Of a stretch of DNA of 64,000 nucleotides, positions 23,610 through 32,336 are shown in pieces. How positions within the stretch are numbered: position 1 is the first letter of the stretch; every line of letters starts with the position of its first letter. This DNA is from an uncultured Oscillospiraceae bacterium. GTDB lineage: Bacteria; Bacillota; Clostridia; Oscillospirales; Oscillospiraceae. The stretch spans positions 1 through 64,000 of the forward strand of contig CATKZW010000009.1 in assembly GCA_949841465.1 (NCBI GenBank). Reading direction: 5' to 3'. Below the pieces are notes generated by a model, which was given only the letters and a program-made list of their open reading frames with translations, had not been told where the DNA came from and did no database searches. The translations under genes were made by a program, and so were the position numbers.

Positions 23610-24399
23610 CTGGATCGTCTCCTTTTTCTCCATCGCCGACGCCAAGATGGTCAAGCAGATTACATACCTGGTGGACAGCATCCCCTACGCCATCTGGGAG
23701 ACCCTGTACTCCACCCTGGCCGCCACCCTGATGGCCCACCTCATCGGCCTGCCCCTGGGCATCCTGCTGGTCACCGGGGCCCAGGACGGCGTGCGGCCCC
23801 TGCCCCGGCCGCTGATGCAGGTGCTCAACGTGGTGGTCAACCTGCTGCGGTCCGTCCCTTTCCTGATTCTGATGGTGATGGTCATGCCCCTGTCCCGGAT
23901 CATCCTGGGCACCACCATCGGCACCCCCGGCATCCTCGTCCCCCTCACCGTGGCCGCCGCCCCCTTCGTGGCCCGGCTGGTGGAGAGCTCCCTGCGGGAG
24001 ATGGACCGGGGCCTCATTGAGGCTGCCCAGGCCATGGGCTGCACGAACTTACAGATCGTGTGGAAGGTGATGCTCCCGGAGAGCCTGCCCTCCCTGCTGT
24101 CCAGCTTTACCACCGCCTTCATCACCATCCTGGGCTACGGCGCCATGGCGGGGGCCATCGGCGGCGGCGGCCTGGGGGCCATGGCCATGATGGACGGCTG
24201 GACCCAGCGCCAGAAGGCGGTGCTGTACACCGCCGTGGTGGTGCTGGTCATCCTGGTGCAGATTTTCCAGTCCGTGGGCTCCCACCTGTCGGCGCGGGTG
24301 GACAGGCGGGTCAGCCGGACGGCGCGGAAGGGCGCCGCCGGCGGCAGAAAACGGCAGTTGGAGAAGGACAAGCCCATGGGCCCCCCGGGCGCCATGTGA
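23602..24399 (+). CDS. metI: Methionine ABC transporter permease
   Basis: A 265-residue membrane protein of the MetI type with five hydrophobic segments and the EAA loop around EAAQAMGCTNLQIVWKVMLPESLP, which contacts MetN. The motif GYGAMAGAIGGGGLGAMA near the C-terminus is typical of MetI. ATG lies inside the end of metN (8-nt overlap), so the two are coupled. A terminator follows, separating it from metQ, which has its own promoter and T-box. The C-terminal tail after the last membrane segment is unusually long and basic (KGAAGGRKRQLEK). Confidence 0.94.
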   Translation: MADWIVSFFSIADAKMVKQITYLVDSIPYAIWETLYSTLAATLMAHLIGLPLGILLVTGAQDGVRPLPRPLMQVLNVVVNLLRSVPFLILMVMVMPLSRIILGTTIGTPGILVPLTVAAAPFVARLVESSLREMDRGLIEAAQAMGCTNLQIVWKVMLPESLPSLLSSFTTAFITILGYGAMAGAIGGGGLGAMAMMDGWTQRQKAVLYTAVVVLVILVQIFQSVGSHLSARVDRRVSRTARKGAAGGRKRQLEKDKPMGPPGAM

Positions 24400-24417
24400 C
24401 AAGCACGGTTCTTTGTT

Positions 24418-24455
24418 GGAGCGGACAAAGCCAGGGGGCTTTGCCCGCTCCTTCT
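24418..24455 (+). terminator. Terminator after metI
   Basis: GGAGCGGaCAAAGCC pairs with GGCTTTGcCCGCTCC, followed by TTCTCT. Confidence 0.75.
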
Positions 24456-24472
24456 CTGTGCAAACTGTCTCA

Positions 24473-24501
24473 TTGACAAATCCGCTTCGATGCGTTAAAC
24501 T
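24473..24501 (+). promoter_or_regulatory. Promoter of the T-box-metQ unit
   Basis: TTGACA (24473-24478), 17-bp spacer, TAAACT (24496-24501). Confidence 0.8.
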
Positions 24502-24507
24502 AACGCT

Positions 24508-24803
24508 ATCAACCAATCAAGTTAATATGTTGAAAGGCAATGATGAGGAGAGTACGCGGGGAGATACGTCACAGAGAGCCCGGGCAGCTGGAAACGGGCA
24601 CGGAAGTCCCCGCCGAACATGGCCTCGGAGCCGCGCGGCTGAGTGAGCGAACTCTTTAGGCCGCGCCGGGAGCGCCCGTCACAGCGCCAGGGTATGTCAG
24701 TACCCGGTAAGGCCCGCGCCGCGAGGTGCGGGTGAAGCAAGGTGGTACCACGAAGCGGCCGGGCCGTTCTCGTCCTTGACAGTGATGTCAGGGGCGTTTT
24801 TTT
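24508..24803 (+). ncRNA. T-box leader with methionine (AUG) specifier, upstream of metQ
   Basis: T-box leaders read the charging state of a tRNA and prevent termination when it is uncharged. Stem I opens with AATGATGAGGAGAGTACG and contains CAGAGAGC. The specifier region reads GAAC-ATG-GCCTCGGAG, giving ATG at 24619-24621. The T-box sequence AAGGTGGTACCACG (24739-24752) can pair its TGGT with a tRNA acceptor ACCA end. The terminator CGTCCTTGACA/TGTCAGGGGCG ends at 24803 with T7. A Met specifier before a methionine-binding lipoprotein is fully consistent. Confidence 0.93.
24771..24803 (+). terminator. T-box-controlled terminator
   Basis: 11-bp stem CGTCCTTGACA/TGTCAGGGGCG (three G-U pairs), loop GTGA, then TTTTTTT. 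It competes with the antiterminator that contains the T-box sequence. Confidence 0.9.
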
Positions 24804-24877
24804 GTACCCAAACGCCGGTGGACCCCGCGAAACGCGGTTCACATATATTTTCATCGCAAATCAAAGGAGAGATTATT

Positions 24878-25756
24878 ATGAAAAAGATCAGCAAGCTTCT
24901 TGCGCTGGCTCTGACGCTGGCTCTGGCCCTGAGCCTGTGCGCCTGCTCCGGCAGCCCCGCCGCCGACAACAGCCAGCCCGCCCAGGCCTCCCAGCCCGAC
25001 GGGGAGAGCACCACCCCCTCCGGCGAGGCGGTCACCCTGAAGGTGGGCGCCTCCCCCACGCCCCACGCCGAGATCCTTGAGGTGGCCAAGAAGATCCTGG
25101 CCGAGCAGAACATTACCCTGGAAATCGTGAAGTACGACGACTACAACCTGCCCAACGACAACGTGGAGGACGGCCAGCTGGACGCCAACTACTTCCAGCA
25201 CATCACCTACATGAACGGCTACAACCGGGATGTGGGCACCCACCTGGTGAGCGTGGCCGAGCTGCACTACGAGCCCTTCGGCATCTACGCCGGCAAGACC
25301 GCCTCCCTGGCCGACCTGCCCGACGGCGCGGACATCGCCATCCCCAACGATCCCACCAACGGCGGCCGCGCGCTGCTGCTGCTCCAGGAGCAGAACCTCA
25401 TCAAGCTGGCCGACGGCGTGGGGCTGGAGCCCTCTGTGTCCGACATCGCGGAGAACCCCCACAACTATAAGATCACCGAGCTCACCGCCAACCTGCTGAC
25501 CACCACCCTCCAGGATGTGGACGTGGCCGTCATCAACGGCAACTACGCCATCGGCGCGGGGCTGAAGGCCGGCGAGGCCCTGGCCATCGAGGCCGCCGAC
25601 GGCATCGCGGGCACCGCCTATGTGAACGTGCTGGCCGTCAAGGAGGGCCGGGAGAACGACCCCGCCATTCAGGCCCTGATCGACGCGCTGAAGTCCGAGC
25701 AGGTCAAGAGCTTCATCGACGAGACCTACGGCGGCGGCGTGGTGGCCGTGTTCTAA
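24878..25756 (+). CDS. metQ: Methionine-binding lipoprotein
   Basis: A 292-residue NlpA/MetQ-family binding protein. The signal peptide (KKISKLLALALTLALALS) ends at the lipobox LCAC. A Ser/Gln/Pro-rich linker tethers the domain to the membrane. Family blocks: KVGASPTPHAEIL, QLDANYFQHITYMNGYN, IAIPNDPTNGGRALLLLQ and NGNYAIGAGL. It delivers methionine to MetNI. ATG at 24878 follows AAAGGAGAG; the track's start lies inside the T-box terminator. It is transcribed separately from metNI, under a Met T-box. Confidence 0.95.
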   Translation: MKKISKLLALALTLALALSLCACSGSPAADNSQPAQASQPDGESTTPSGEAVTLKVGASPTPHAEILEVAKKILAEQNITLEIVKYDDYNLPNDNVEDGQLDANYFQHITYMNGYNRDVGTHLVSVAELHYEPFGIYAGKTASLADLPDGADIAIPNDPTNGGRALLLLQEQNLIKLADGVGLEPSVSDIAENPHNYKITELTANLLTTTLQDVDVAVINGNYAIGAGLKAGEALAIEAADGIAGTAYVNVLAVKEGRENDPAIQALIDALKSEQVKSFIDETYGGGVVAVF

Positions 25757-25775
25757 AAAACAGCATACTTCGAGA

Positions 25776-25812
25776 CAAAAACGGCGCGTGATTTCCCACG
25801 CGCCGTTTTTAT
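25776..25812 (+). terminator. Terminator of metQ
   Basis: AAAACGGCGCGTG pairs with CACGCGCCGTTTT around a short loop, T-rich end. Confidence 0.9.
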
Positions 25813-25891
25813 CTGTCGAAAAAGTCTGCCGAAAGGCGGGCTTTTTCCCATCCATGAGGGATCATATTTAGGCGGGAGCTAAATCACCCCC

Positions 25892-25940
25892 TTGACAAAG
25901 GCGGAAACCCGGCCTATAATCCTTTTAGTTCAAAATAGAA
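25892..25940 (+). promoter_or_regulatory. Consensus promoter with MarR-type operator
   Basis: Perfect TTGACA (25892-25897), 17-bp spacer, TATAAT (25915-25920). Just downstream, GTTC-N6-GAAC forms a palindrome (AGTTCAAAATAGAACA) over the likely start of transcription, a typical place for MarR autorepression. Confidence 0.8.
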
Positions 25941-25960
25941 CAAAAAAGGAGGGACTGCAT

Positions 25961-26392
25961 ATGTATCAGGTGTTTTGGGACAATATGCTGCTGCTCAAAA
26001 AGCTCTACGACGAGGTCCTGGACCCGGTGGCCCAGGGGTGCGGGCTGACCCGGATGGAGCTGGACCTGCTGCTGTTCCTGCACAACAATCCGGGGTACAA
26101 CACCGCGGCTGCGGCGATCCGCCTGCGCCGCTGGACCAAGTCCCATGTGTCGGCGGCGGTCCACGCCCTGGAGGACAAGGGGCTGCTCTGCGTCAGCCAC
26201 CCGCCGGGGAACCGCAAGACCCTGCTCCTGGTCCCCCTGCCCGCCGCCGACGATGTCATCCGCCGGGGGGTGGACGCGCAGGACCGTTTTGTGGGGATGT
26301 TGAACCGGGGGATGACCCCGGAGGAGCTGGCTCTTGCAGAGCAGCTCATTCAAAAAATTACCCGTAACATCCGGGACATTGAAAAAAAGTGA
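25961..26392 (+). CDS. MarR-family transcriptional regulator
   Basis: A 143-residue protein with the MarR winged-helix: GLTRMELDLLLFLHNNPGYNTAAAAIRLRRWTKSHVSAAVHALEDKGLL and a wing around HPPGNRKTLLLV. MarR proteins are dimeric repressors released by small ligands. ATG at 25961 follows AAAAGGAGGG. The TauE/SafE-type exporter gene starts 13 nt after its stop, so the regulator probably controls itself and that exporter through the palindrome at its promoter. The ligand is unknown, perhaps a sulfur or organic anion. Confidence 0.9.
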   Translation: MYQVFWDNMLLLKKLYDEVLDPVAQGCGLTRMELDLLLFLHNNPGYNTAAAAIRLRRWTKSHVSAAVHALEDKGLLCVSHPPGNRKTLLLVPLPAADDVIRRGVDAQDRFVGMLNRGMTPEELALAEQLIQKITRNIRDIEKK

Positions 26393-26405
26393 GGTAATCG
26401 ATTCC

Positions 26406-27170
26406 ATGTTTACATTTATCATCTGTTTTCTGGCGAGCATCGGCGCGGGCCTGGGCACCGGTTTTGCGGGGATGAGCGCCGCCGCCGTCATCAGCCCCAT
26501 GCTCATCACCTTCCTGCACATGGAGCCCTACTCAGCGGTGGGCATCGCGCTGGCCAGCGACGTTTTAGCCAGCGCCGTATCCGCCTATACTTACCACAAG
26601 AACAAGAACCTGGACGTGAAAAACGGCCTGGTGATGATGGCCTCCGTGCTGGTGTTCACCCTGGTGGGCAGCTGGGCGTCCAGCCTGGTGCCCTCCTCGA
26701 CGATGGGAGGCTTCTCCACCTTCATGACGCTGCTGCTGGGCATCAAATTCATTGTCAAACCCGTCATGACCACCAAGGAATCCATGGCCGCGGTGGACCC
26801 CAAAAAGCGGGTGGTCCAGTCCATCCTGTGCGGCATGCTCATCGGCTTCATCTGCGGCTTCGTGGGCGCGGGCGGCGGCATGATGATGCTGCTGATCCTC
26901 ACCTCCGTGCTGGGGTACGAGCTGAAAACCGCCGTGGGCACCAGTGTGTTTATCATGGCGTTCACCGCCTTCACCGGCTCCGTCAGCCACTTTATCATCG
27001 GCGGCATGCCCGATTTGCGGGTGCTGCTGCTGTGCATGCTGTTCACCCTGCTGTGGGCCAGGATCGCCGCCCGGTTTGCCAACAAGGCCAGCCCCATCGT
27101 CCTCAACCGGGCCACCGGCGCGGTGCTGGTGGTGCTGGGCGCGGCCATCCTGATTTTCAACCGGTTTTGA
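26406..27170 (+). CDS. TauE/SafE-family sulfite/organosulfur permease
   Basis: A 254-residue membrane protein with about eight hydrophobic segments in two homologous halves. Each half has the family Gly-rich motif: GTGFAGMSAAAVISPML in the first and CGFVGAGGGMMMLLILTSVLG in the second. Members export sulfite or organosulfonates or import related anions. It is the second gene of the marR operon. The ribosome-binding site (GAGGT, ~12 nt away) is weak, consistent with coupling to marR. Compare the split version at 60,605-61,326. Confidence 0.88.
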   Translation: MFTFIICFLASIGAGLGTGFAGMSAAAVISPMLITFLHMEPYSAVGIALASDVLASAVSAYTYHKNKNLDVKNGLVMMASVLVFTLVGSWASSLVPSSTMGGFSTFMTLLLGIKFIVKPVMTTKESMAAVDPKKRVVQSILCGMLIGFICGFVGAGGGMMMLLILTSVLGYELKTAVGTSVFIMAFTAFTGSVSHFIIGGMPDLRVLLLCMLFTLLWARIAARFANKASPIVLNRATGAVLVVLGAAILIFNRF

Positions 27171-27227
27171 CCGATTCTGCCGGCGTGTTCCTTTTGACGC
27201 CTTTGACACCTCAAAACGATTCTCCCC

Positions 27228-27256
27228 TTGCAAAATACCCCACAGGTATTTATAAT
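27228..27256 (+). promoter_or_regulatory. Promoter of the ktrB-like gene
   Basis: TTGCAA (27228-27233), 17-bp spacer, TATAAT (27251-27256). Confidence 0.75.
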
Positions 27257-27281
27257 GGGAGGGATTACAAAAAGAGGTGTC

Positions 27282-28625
27282 ATGGCCGTGAAACAAAAGA
27301 CCGTCAAACTCTCATCCAACCGGATCATTGCCCTGGGCTTCCTGGCTATCATCCTGGCGGGGGCGCTGCTGCTCATGCTGCCCTTCGCCAACCGAGGCGG
27401 GCGCGGCCTGTCCTTTCTGGACAGCCTGTTCACCGCCACCTCCGCCACCTGCGTCACCGGCCTGGTGGTGGCGGACACCTGGACCCAGTTCAACCTGCTG
27501 GGCCAGGTCATCCTGCTGCTGCTCATCCAGGTGGGCGGGCTGGGCTATATGACCATGATGCTCCAGGCGTCGCTGATCCTGGGCCGGAAGATCGGCCTGA
27601 AGCAGCGTTCGCTGATGATGGAGAGCGTCAGCGCCCAGCGGCTCAGCGACGCGCTCAGCCTCCTGCGGTATATCCTGGGGGGCACCGCCGCCATTGAGGG
27701 CATCGGGGCGGTGCTGCTGGCCGTCCGGTTTGTGCCGGAGCTGGGGCTTGCCCGGGGGGTGTGGTACGCGGTGTTCCACAGCGTGTCCGCCTTCTGCAAC
27801 GCGGGCTTTGACCTGATGGGCTTCCGGGAGCCCTACAGCTCCCTGACCCACTATGTCTACGACCCCCTGGTGAACCTGACCGCCTGCGCCCTGGTGCTGC
27901 TGGGGGGGCTGGGCTTCCTGGTGTGGCGGGACGTGTGGGAAAACCGTCTCCGCTTCCGCCGCTACTCCCTGCACAGCAAGCTGATCCTCACCGCCACCGC
28001 CATCCTGACGGCGGGCGGCACGGTCCTGTTCTGGCTGGCGGAGCGGGACAACACCCTGGCGGGGATGACTGCCGGGCAGCAGGCGCTGGCGGCCCTGTTC
28101 CAGGCGGTGTCCCCCCGGACGGCGGGCTTCAACACCGTGGACCTGGCCGCCCTCACCAGCGGCGGCGGTTTGCTGACCATCATCCTCATGTTTGTAGGCG
28201 CGGGCCCCGGCTCCACCGGCGGCGGCGTGAAGATCACCACCGTGGTGGTGTGCCTGCTCACCCTGTCCAGCTACATCCGGGGCAGGCGGGAGGTGGGGGC
28301 CTTTAACCGGCGGCTGGACGAGGAGCAGATCCATCGGGCGGCGGCCGCGGTCACGCTGTACATGACCCTGGCCATGACCGGCGGCTTCCTGCTGCTGGCC
28401 ATCCAGCCCTTCCCCCTCCAGGACGCGCTGTTCGAGGTGTTCTCCGCCATGAGCACCGTGGGGCTGTCCACCGGCATCACCCGGGATCTGGTCCCTGTCA
28501 ACCGCCTCATCCTCACCGTCATGATGTTCTGCGGGCGCATCGGCAGCCTGTCCATGATGATGGCCCTGGCGGAGCGCACCGCCCCCCGGGTGAAGGACCC
28601 GGTGGAGAACATCGCCGTGGGCTGA
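27282..28625 (+). CDS. TrkH/KtrB-family potassium uptake channel subunit
   Basis: A 447-residue membrane protein with the four P-loops of the Trk/Ktr superfamily: TSATCVTGL, AFCNAGF, SPRTAGFNT and SAMSTVGLSTG. The conserved glycines line the K+ selectivity filter. Length fits KtrB. ATG at 27282 follows AAAGAGGTG. The cytosolic RCK partner (KtrA) that gates the channel is not adjacent and must be elsewhere. The gene ends 2 nt before the end of a convergent gene, without an obvious terminator between them. Confidence 0.93.
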   Translation: MAVKQKTVKLSSNRIIALGFLAIILAGALLLMLPFANRGGRGLSFLDSLFTATSATCVTGLVVADTWTQFNLLGQVILLLLIQVGGLGYMTMMLQASLILGRKIGLKQRSLMMESVSAQRLSDALSLLRYILGGTAAIEGIGAVLLAVRFVPELGLARGVWYAVFHSVSAFCNAGFDLMGFREPYSSLTHYVYDPLVNLTACALVLLGGLGFLVWRDVWENRLRFRRYSLHSKLILTATAILTAGGTVLFWLAERDNTLAGMTAGQQALAALFQAVSPRTAGFNTVDLAALTSGGGLLTIILMFVGAGPGSTGGGVKITTVVVCLLTLSSYIRGRREVGAFNRRLDEEQIHRAAAAVTLYMTLAMTGGFLLLAIQPFPLQDALFEVFSAMSTVGLSTGITRDLVPVNRLILTVMMFCGRIGSLSMMMALAERTAPRVKDPVENIAVG

Positions 28626-28627
28626 GC

Positions 28628-31051
28628 TCACCGCCCGGCCGGGAAGGCGGCCTGCGCCGCCCGCAGCAGCAGCTCCACGCCCCCGGCCCGGTAGCCGCTG
28701 GCGCTGTACAGGGCCAGCCCGGCCCCGTCGCACAGCACGGCCAGCGGGGGCAGGTCCGGGTCCCGGCCCAGGTGGCGGGCCACGGCCTCCAGGTCATAGG
28801 CCCAGTCGTCCAGCAGGACCCGCGCCCAGGGAAGACGCCCCAGCGCCGCGGCCAGGGTGGGCTGGGACAGACTGTCCCGGCTCCGCACCAGGAACAGGGG
28901 CCGGAGGGGCAGCGCGTTCACCTCCCCCGCCCGCTCCATCAGCTCGTTGAGCACATGCTCGGTGGGCTCTCCCCCCTCCTCCAGCCAGAGGGCCAGCACC
29001 GGGCCGTCCCCCATCCGGAACAGGTCGGGGATGGACGCCCCGTCCAGCGCTTCCGCAGCCAGGGCGGGCAGGGCCTGACGGCTGAGCAGGTCGTCCGCCG
29101 ACCAGGGGCGGCGGCCCAGGGGCACGGTCCGCTCCGCGCCCGGGGCCAGGGCGATCTCACAGGCGCGGGCGCACTGATCCCCCGCCGGGAGGCGCACCGG
29201 GGTCGTCTGGCGGGACGGTCCGGCGGGCAGGTCCAGGGACAGGCAGCCAGTCCCCCAGCCCCCGCCGCGGGAGAGCCTCTGCCAGCCCGTCCCCGTCCGG
29301 CGGGAGAGGGACCAGTCCTGCCCCGCCCGCAGGGGCCGCCCGTCCGGCGCAGTCAGGCGAAGGGTTCCGGTCCGCTCCGGCTCCACCGTCCGGAAGCGGC
29401 CGCCGGCCCAGTATTCCGGCATCCCGTCCAGGGGACGGAGCCGGGCGGGGACGCCCAGCGTCCGCAGGGCGGCGATGAACAGCAGGCGGCGGCTTTTTTC
29501 ATCACACCGTCCGGCTGACAGGGCCTCCGCCGGGGTCCAATACAGATTGCCATAGGCGGGCGCACAGTGGGCGGCGTCCGCCTTAACTTTTGCCCAGAGA
29601 TCGCCGGGCTCTCCCGCCCAGCCATCCAGCCACCGGGTTATCGGCCCCCGCCAAGGGGTCAGCGGCTCCAGGGAAATCCGGGGGCAGGCGGCATACTGCC
29701 AGTAGATATCCTCCGGCGCCCCGGCGGACCGGGGCGGGAGAAGGCTGAAATGATCCTCCAGGGTGTTCCGGGTCACGTCCCGCAGGTCCTTGGCCGACAG
29801 GGTGCGGACCAGCCGCTCCCAGTCCTGACCGTCCGCGCCCTCCAGGAAGGGCCGGATTTCCTCCCAATTGCCCCGCGCGGCGGTCCGCAGGTCCTCCCAC
29901 TCCGGCCGGCCAGGGCGGGAAAAACCCGCCAGCCGCCGCTGCCGCACCTCGGCCCCCCGGCGCAGCGTCTCGGCCCGCGCCGCTTTCATCCCGCCGCTCA
30001 GCACAGCGGGGGCGGGGCGGTTGTCTGCCGGGGCGCGGAAATCAAAGTCGGTCCAGGGGGCGTCCCCCGCCGGGGGCGGGGCCAGATGGAGGACAACCCC
30101 ACCCGGCCCGCACTCCCCCTCCGCCGTCAGGCCGTCCAGCGCCGCCACCACGTGGAGGCTCCCCCGGCCCAGCGCGGCCCTGGCTGTGCCGTCCCCGTCT
30201 GCGGTGAGGACGGCAATGGTGTGGAAGCTGGCCTCATTGAGGATTTGGAGGTAAAATTTTGCCCCGGCGGCGGGCTTCCCGTCCGCCAGCGCCCGGAAGG
30301 CGTAGTCCGCCGTGTCCGCGTAGCGGGCGGTCTGGTTGAACCAGGACACGTCTCCCTCCCGGCCCAGGGGCGTCCCGTGGACGGGGGAACCGCCCGCCCC
30401 AAACACCCGGCTGTGTACCAGCACGGCCCGGGAGGCGGCGGTGTTGAACCATCCCCGGTCCAGCACCGGCTCCGGCTCACAGGCTCCCAGGAACCGCCAG
30501 CGGCTGCCGCACAGGGTCTCCACCCAGGCGTGGTTGTCGTCGCAGTGGGACCACCGGGGGGCATATACCTGGCGGGCGGGTATGCCCACGCTGCGCAGGG
30601 CGGACACCAGGAAGGCGGACTGCTCTCCGCAGCGCCCGCTGCCGCAGCGAAAGACGGTGAGGGGGCCGGCGGTGCGGTCGTCCTGGGCCTGATAGGACGC
30701 ATGCTCACAGCACCAGCGGTTGACCTCCAGCACCCGCTCCTCCATGGCGGGCAGGTCCTTGACGCGGGGCCAGAGCGCGTCGTGGAAGAGCGCCCGGTGG
30801 AAGGATAAATCCTCGTCGTTCACCCGGGGAAACAGCACGTAGTGGGCGAAAACCTCCCAGTCCAGCGCCCCGCACCAGGGGGCCGTCTCCCGCAGGGAGA
30901 CGGCGTGCCGGGCGAAGCGGAGAAACAGCTGGGCCGGATAGCAGTCCAGGTCGCTGGTCGGCAGGTGGCTCCGGAGGAACGCCATTGATTCAGCCAGCTC
31001 CCCGGTCAGCGGGGCCGTCAGGCTTTCCCAGTCCTCGTATCGAAACGGCAT
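28628..31051 (-). CDS. Large transglutaminase-like protein with C-terminal thioredoxin-like domain
   Basis: An 807-residue cytosolic protein with no signal peptide. Residues ~125-205 are a transglutaminase-like papain fold with the Cys in GSGRCGEQSAF, the His in DDNHAWVE and an acidic position after it. The middle resembles a second such domain (AEALSAGRCDEKSRRLLFIAALR) that keeps the Cys region. The last ~130 residues (VLALWLEEGGEPTEHVLNEL...PLRPLFLVRS) look like a redoxin fold lacking CxxC. Its function is unknown to me. ATG at 31051 follows AAAAGGAG. A -10 TATAAT lies upstream with a weak -35. It is convergent with the ktrB-like gene. Confidence 0.75.
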   Translation of the reverse strand: MPFRYEDWESLTAPLTGELAESMAFLRSHLPTSDLDCYPAQLFLRFARHAVSLRETAPWCGALDWEVFAHYVLFPRVNDEDLSFHRALFHDALWPRVKDLPAMEERVLEVNRWCCEHASYQAQDDRTAGPLTVFRCGSGRCGEQSAFLVSALRSVGIPARQVYAPRWSHCDDNHAWVETLCGSRWRFLGACEPEPVLDRGWFNTAASRAVLVHSRVFGAGGSPVHGTPLGREGDVSWFNQTARYADTADYAFRALADGKPAAGAKFYLQILNEASFHTIAVLTADGDGTARAALGRGSLHVVAALDGLTAEGECGPGGVVLHLAPPPAGDAPWTDFDFRAPADNRPAPAVLSGGMKAARAETLRRGAEVRQRRLAGFSRPGRPEWEDLRTAARGNWEEIRPFLEGADGQDWERLVRTLSAKDLRDVTRNTLEDHFSLLPPRSAGAPEDIYWQYAACPRISLEPLTPWRGPITRWLDGWAGEPGDLWAKVKADAAHCAPAYGNLYWTPAEALSAGRCDEKSRRLLFIAALRTLGVPARLRPLDGMPEYWAGGRFRTVEPERTGTLRLTAPDGRPLRAGQDWSLSRRTGTGWQRLSRGGGWGTGCLSLDLPAGPSRQTTPVRLPAGDQCARACEIALAPGAERTVPLGRRPWSADDLLSRQALPALAAEALDGASIPDLFRMGDGPVLALWLEEGGEPTEHVLNELMERAGEVNALPLRPLFLVRSRDSLSQPTLAAALGRLPWARVLLDDWAYDLEAVARHLGRDPDLPPLAVLCDGAGLALYSASGYRAGGVELLLRAAQAAFPAGR

Positions 31052-31154
31052 GTGATCGTCTCCTTTTTTGACGTTCAATGGAATTGTCCGTCAACTATTA
31101 TAGTGTGTCCGAGCAAAAAGTCCAGGCCCATTTTCAAGGGGAAGGCCGCCAAGC

Positions 31155-31195
31155 GCAAAAAAGGGAAGGCCGCACAAAACCCGCGGCCTTCCCTT
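31155..31195 (-). terminator. Terminator of cysK
   Basis: AAGGGAAGGCCGC pairs with GCGGCCTTCCCTT; TTTTTTGCGC follows on the minus strand. Confidence 0.9.
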
Positions 31196-31220
31196 GTGTA
31201 TAGAGGGTGATTGTCAAAGC

Positions 31221-32150
31221 TCAGTCCGCGAACAGCGGGGTGGACAGGTAGCGGTCGCCAGTGTCGGGCAGCAGGGCCACGATGGTCTTGCCCCTGTTAT
31301 CCGAGCGCTTGGCCAGCTGGACGGCGGCCCACACCACCGCACCGGAGGAAATGCCCACCAGCACGCCCTCAGCCCGGCCAACCTGCCTGCCGGCGGCAAA
31401 GGCGTCCTCGTTTTCCACGGTGATGATCTCGTCGTATACCGCCGTGTTCAGCACATCGGGCACGAAGCCCGCGCCGATGCCCTGGATCTTGTGGGCCCCG
31501 GCGGCGCCCCCGCTCAGCACAGGGGAGGAGGCGGGCTCCACCGCCACCACCTTCACGTTGGGGTTTTGGCTCTTGAGGTACTCGCCCACGCCGGTGATGG
31601 TGCCGCCAGTGCCCACGCCGGCTACAAAGATATCCACCTTCCCGTCGGTGTCCGCCCAGATCTCCGGACCGGTGGAGGCGCGGTGGGCGGCGGGGTTGGC
31701 GGGGTTGACGAACTGGCCGGGGATGAAGCTGCCGGGGATCTCCTTGGCCAGCTCATCCGCCTTGGCGATGGCCCCCTTCATGCCCTTGGCCCCCTCGGTG
31801 AGCACCAGCTCCGCGCCATAGGCGCGCATCAGCTGGCGGCGCTCCATGCTCATGGTCTCGGGCATGACGATGATGATGCGGTAGCCCCGGGCGGCGGCCA
31901 CGGAGGCCAGGCCGATGCCGGTGTTGCCGGAGGTGGGCTCGATGATGACAGAGCCGGGCTTCAGCAGGCCCTTTTCCTCCGCGTCGTCAATCATAGCCTT
32001 GGCGATGCGGTCCTTTGCGCTGCCCGCCGGGTTAAAATACTCCAGCTTGGCCAGGACGCGGGCCTCCAGGCCCTCGGCCCGCTCGATGCGGGTCAGCTCC
32101 AGCAGGGGGGTGCGGCCGATCAGCTGGTCGGCGGAAGTGTAGATGCCCAT
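31221..32150 (-). CDS. cysK: Cysteine synthase (O-acetylserine sulfhydrylase)
   Basis: A 309-residue PLP enzyme that makes cysteine from O-acetylserine and sulfide. The PLP lysine is in [11 protein letters not shown]; the phosphate-binding loop is [11 protein letters not shown], and [11 protein letters not shown] is the substrate loop. SGAA near the end and the SSGAVVWAA block are typical. ATG follows GAGGAGG. It is divergent from an Rrf2-family gene across operators with the same architecture, so it is very likely regulated by that protein, as CymR regulates cysK in Bacillus. Confidence 0.96.
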   Translation of the reverse strand: MGIYTSADQLIGRTPLLELTRIERAEGLEARVLAKLEYFNPAGSAKDRIAKAMIDDAEEKGLLKPGSVIIEPTSGNTGIGLASVAAARGYRIIIVMPETMSMERRQLMRAYGAELVLTEGAKGMKGAIAKADELAKEIPGSFIPGQFVNPANPAAHRASTGPEIWADTDGKVDIFVAGVGTGGTITGVGEYLKSQNPNVKVVAVEPASSPVLSGGAAGAHKIQGIGAGFVPDVLNTAVYDEIITVENEDAFAAGRQVGRAEGVLVGISSGAVVWAAVQLAKRSDNRGKTIVALLPDTGDRYLSTPLFAD

Positions 32151-32187
32151 GATGAATTCCTCCTCAAAGTTATGTGGGTACGGATTC

Positions 32188-32250
32188 CCTATAAACCAAT
32201 TTTTCCCGTGGGTTTATAAGGATTATACACCGGCGGCCCTCCCCTGTCAA
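32188..32250 (-). promoter_or_regulatory. cysK promoter with Rrf2-type operator
   Basis: Minus-strand TTGACA (32250-32245), 17-bp spacer, TATAAT (32227-32222). Downstream of the -10 is the inverted repeat ATAAACC-N13-GGTTTAT (32191-32217), placed to block transcription. Confidence 0.8.
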
Positions 32251-32280
32251 TGGCAGAATGGGAAAAATCCGGCCGTCCCC

Positions 32281-32318
32281 TTGATTACCAACTAACCATA
32301 TCGTATAATAGGTTTATA
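32281..32318 (+). promoter_or_regulatory. Promoter and second operator of the Rrf2 gene
   Basis: TTGATT (32281-32286), 17-bp spacer, TATAAT (32304-32309). AACC-N13-GGTTTATA (32294-32318) brackets the -10 box and repeats the 13-nt spacing seen before cysK. Confidence 0.75.
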
Positions 32319-32336
32319 TGGAAGGAGGGGCTGCCC

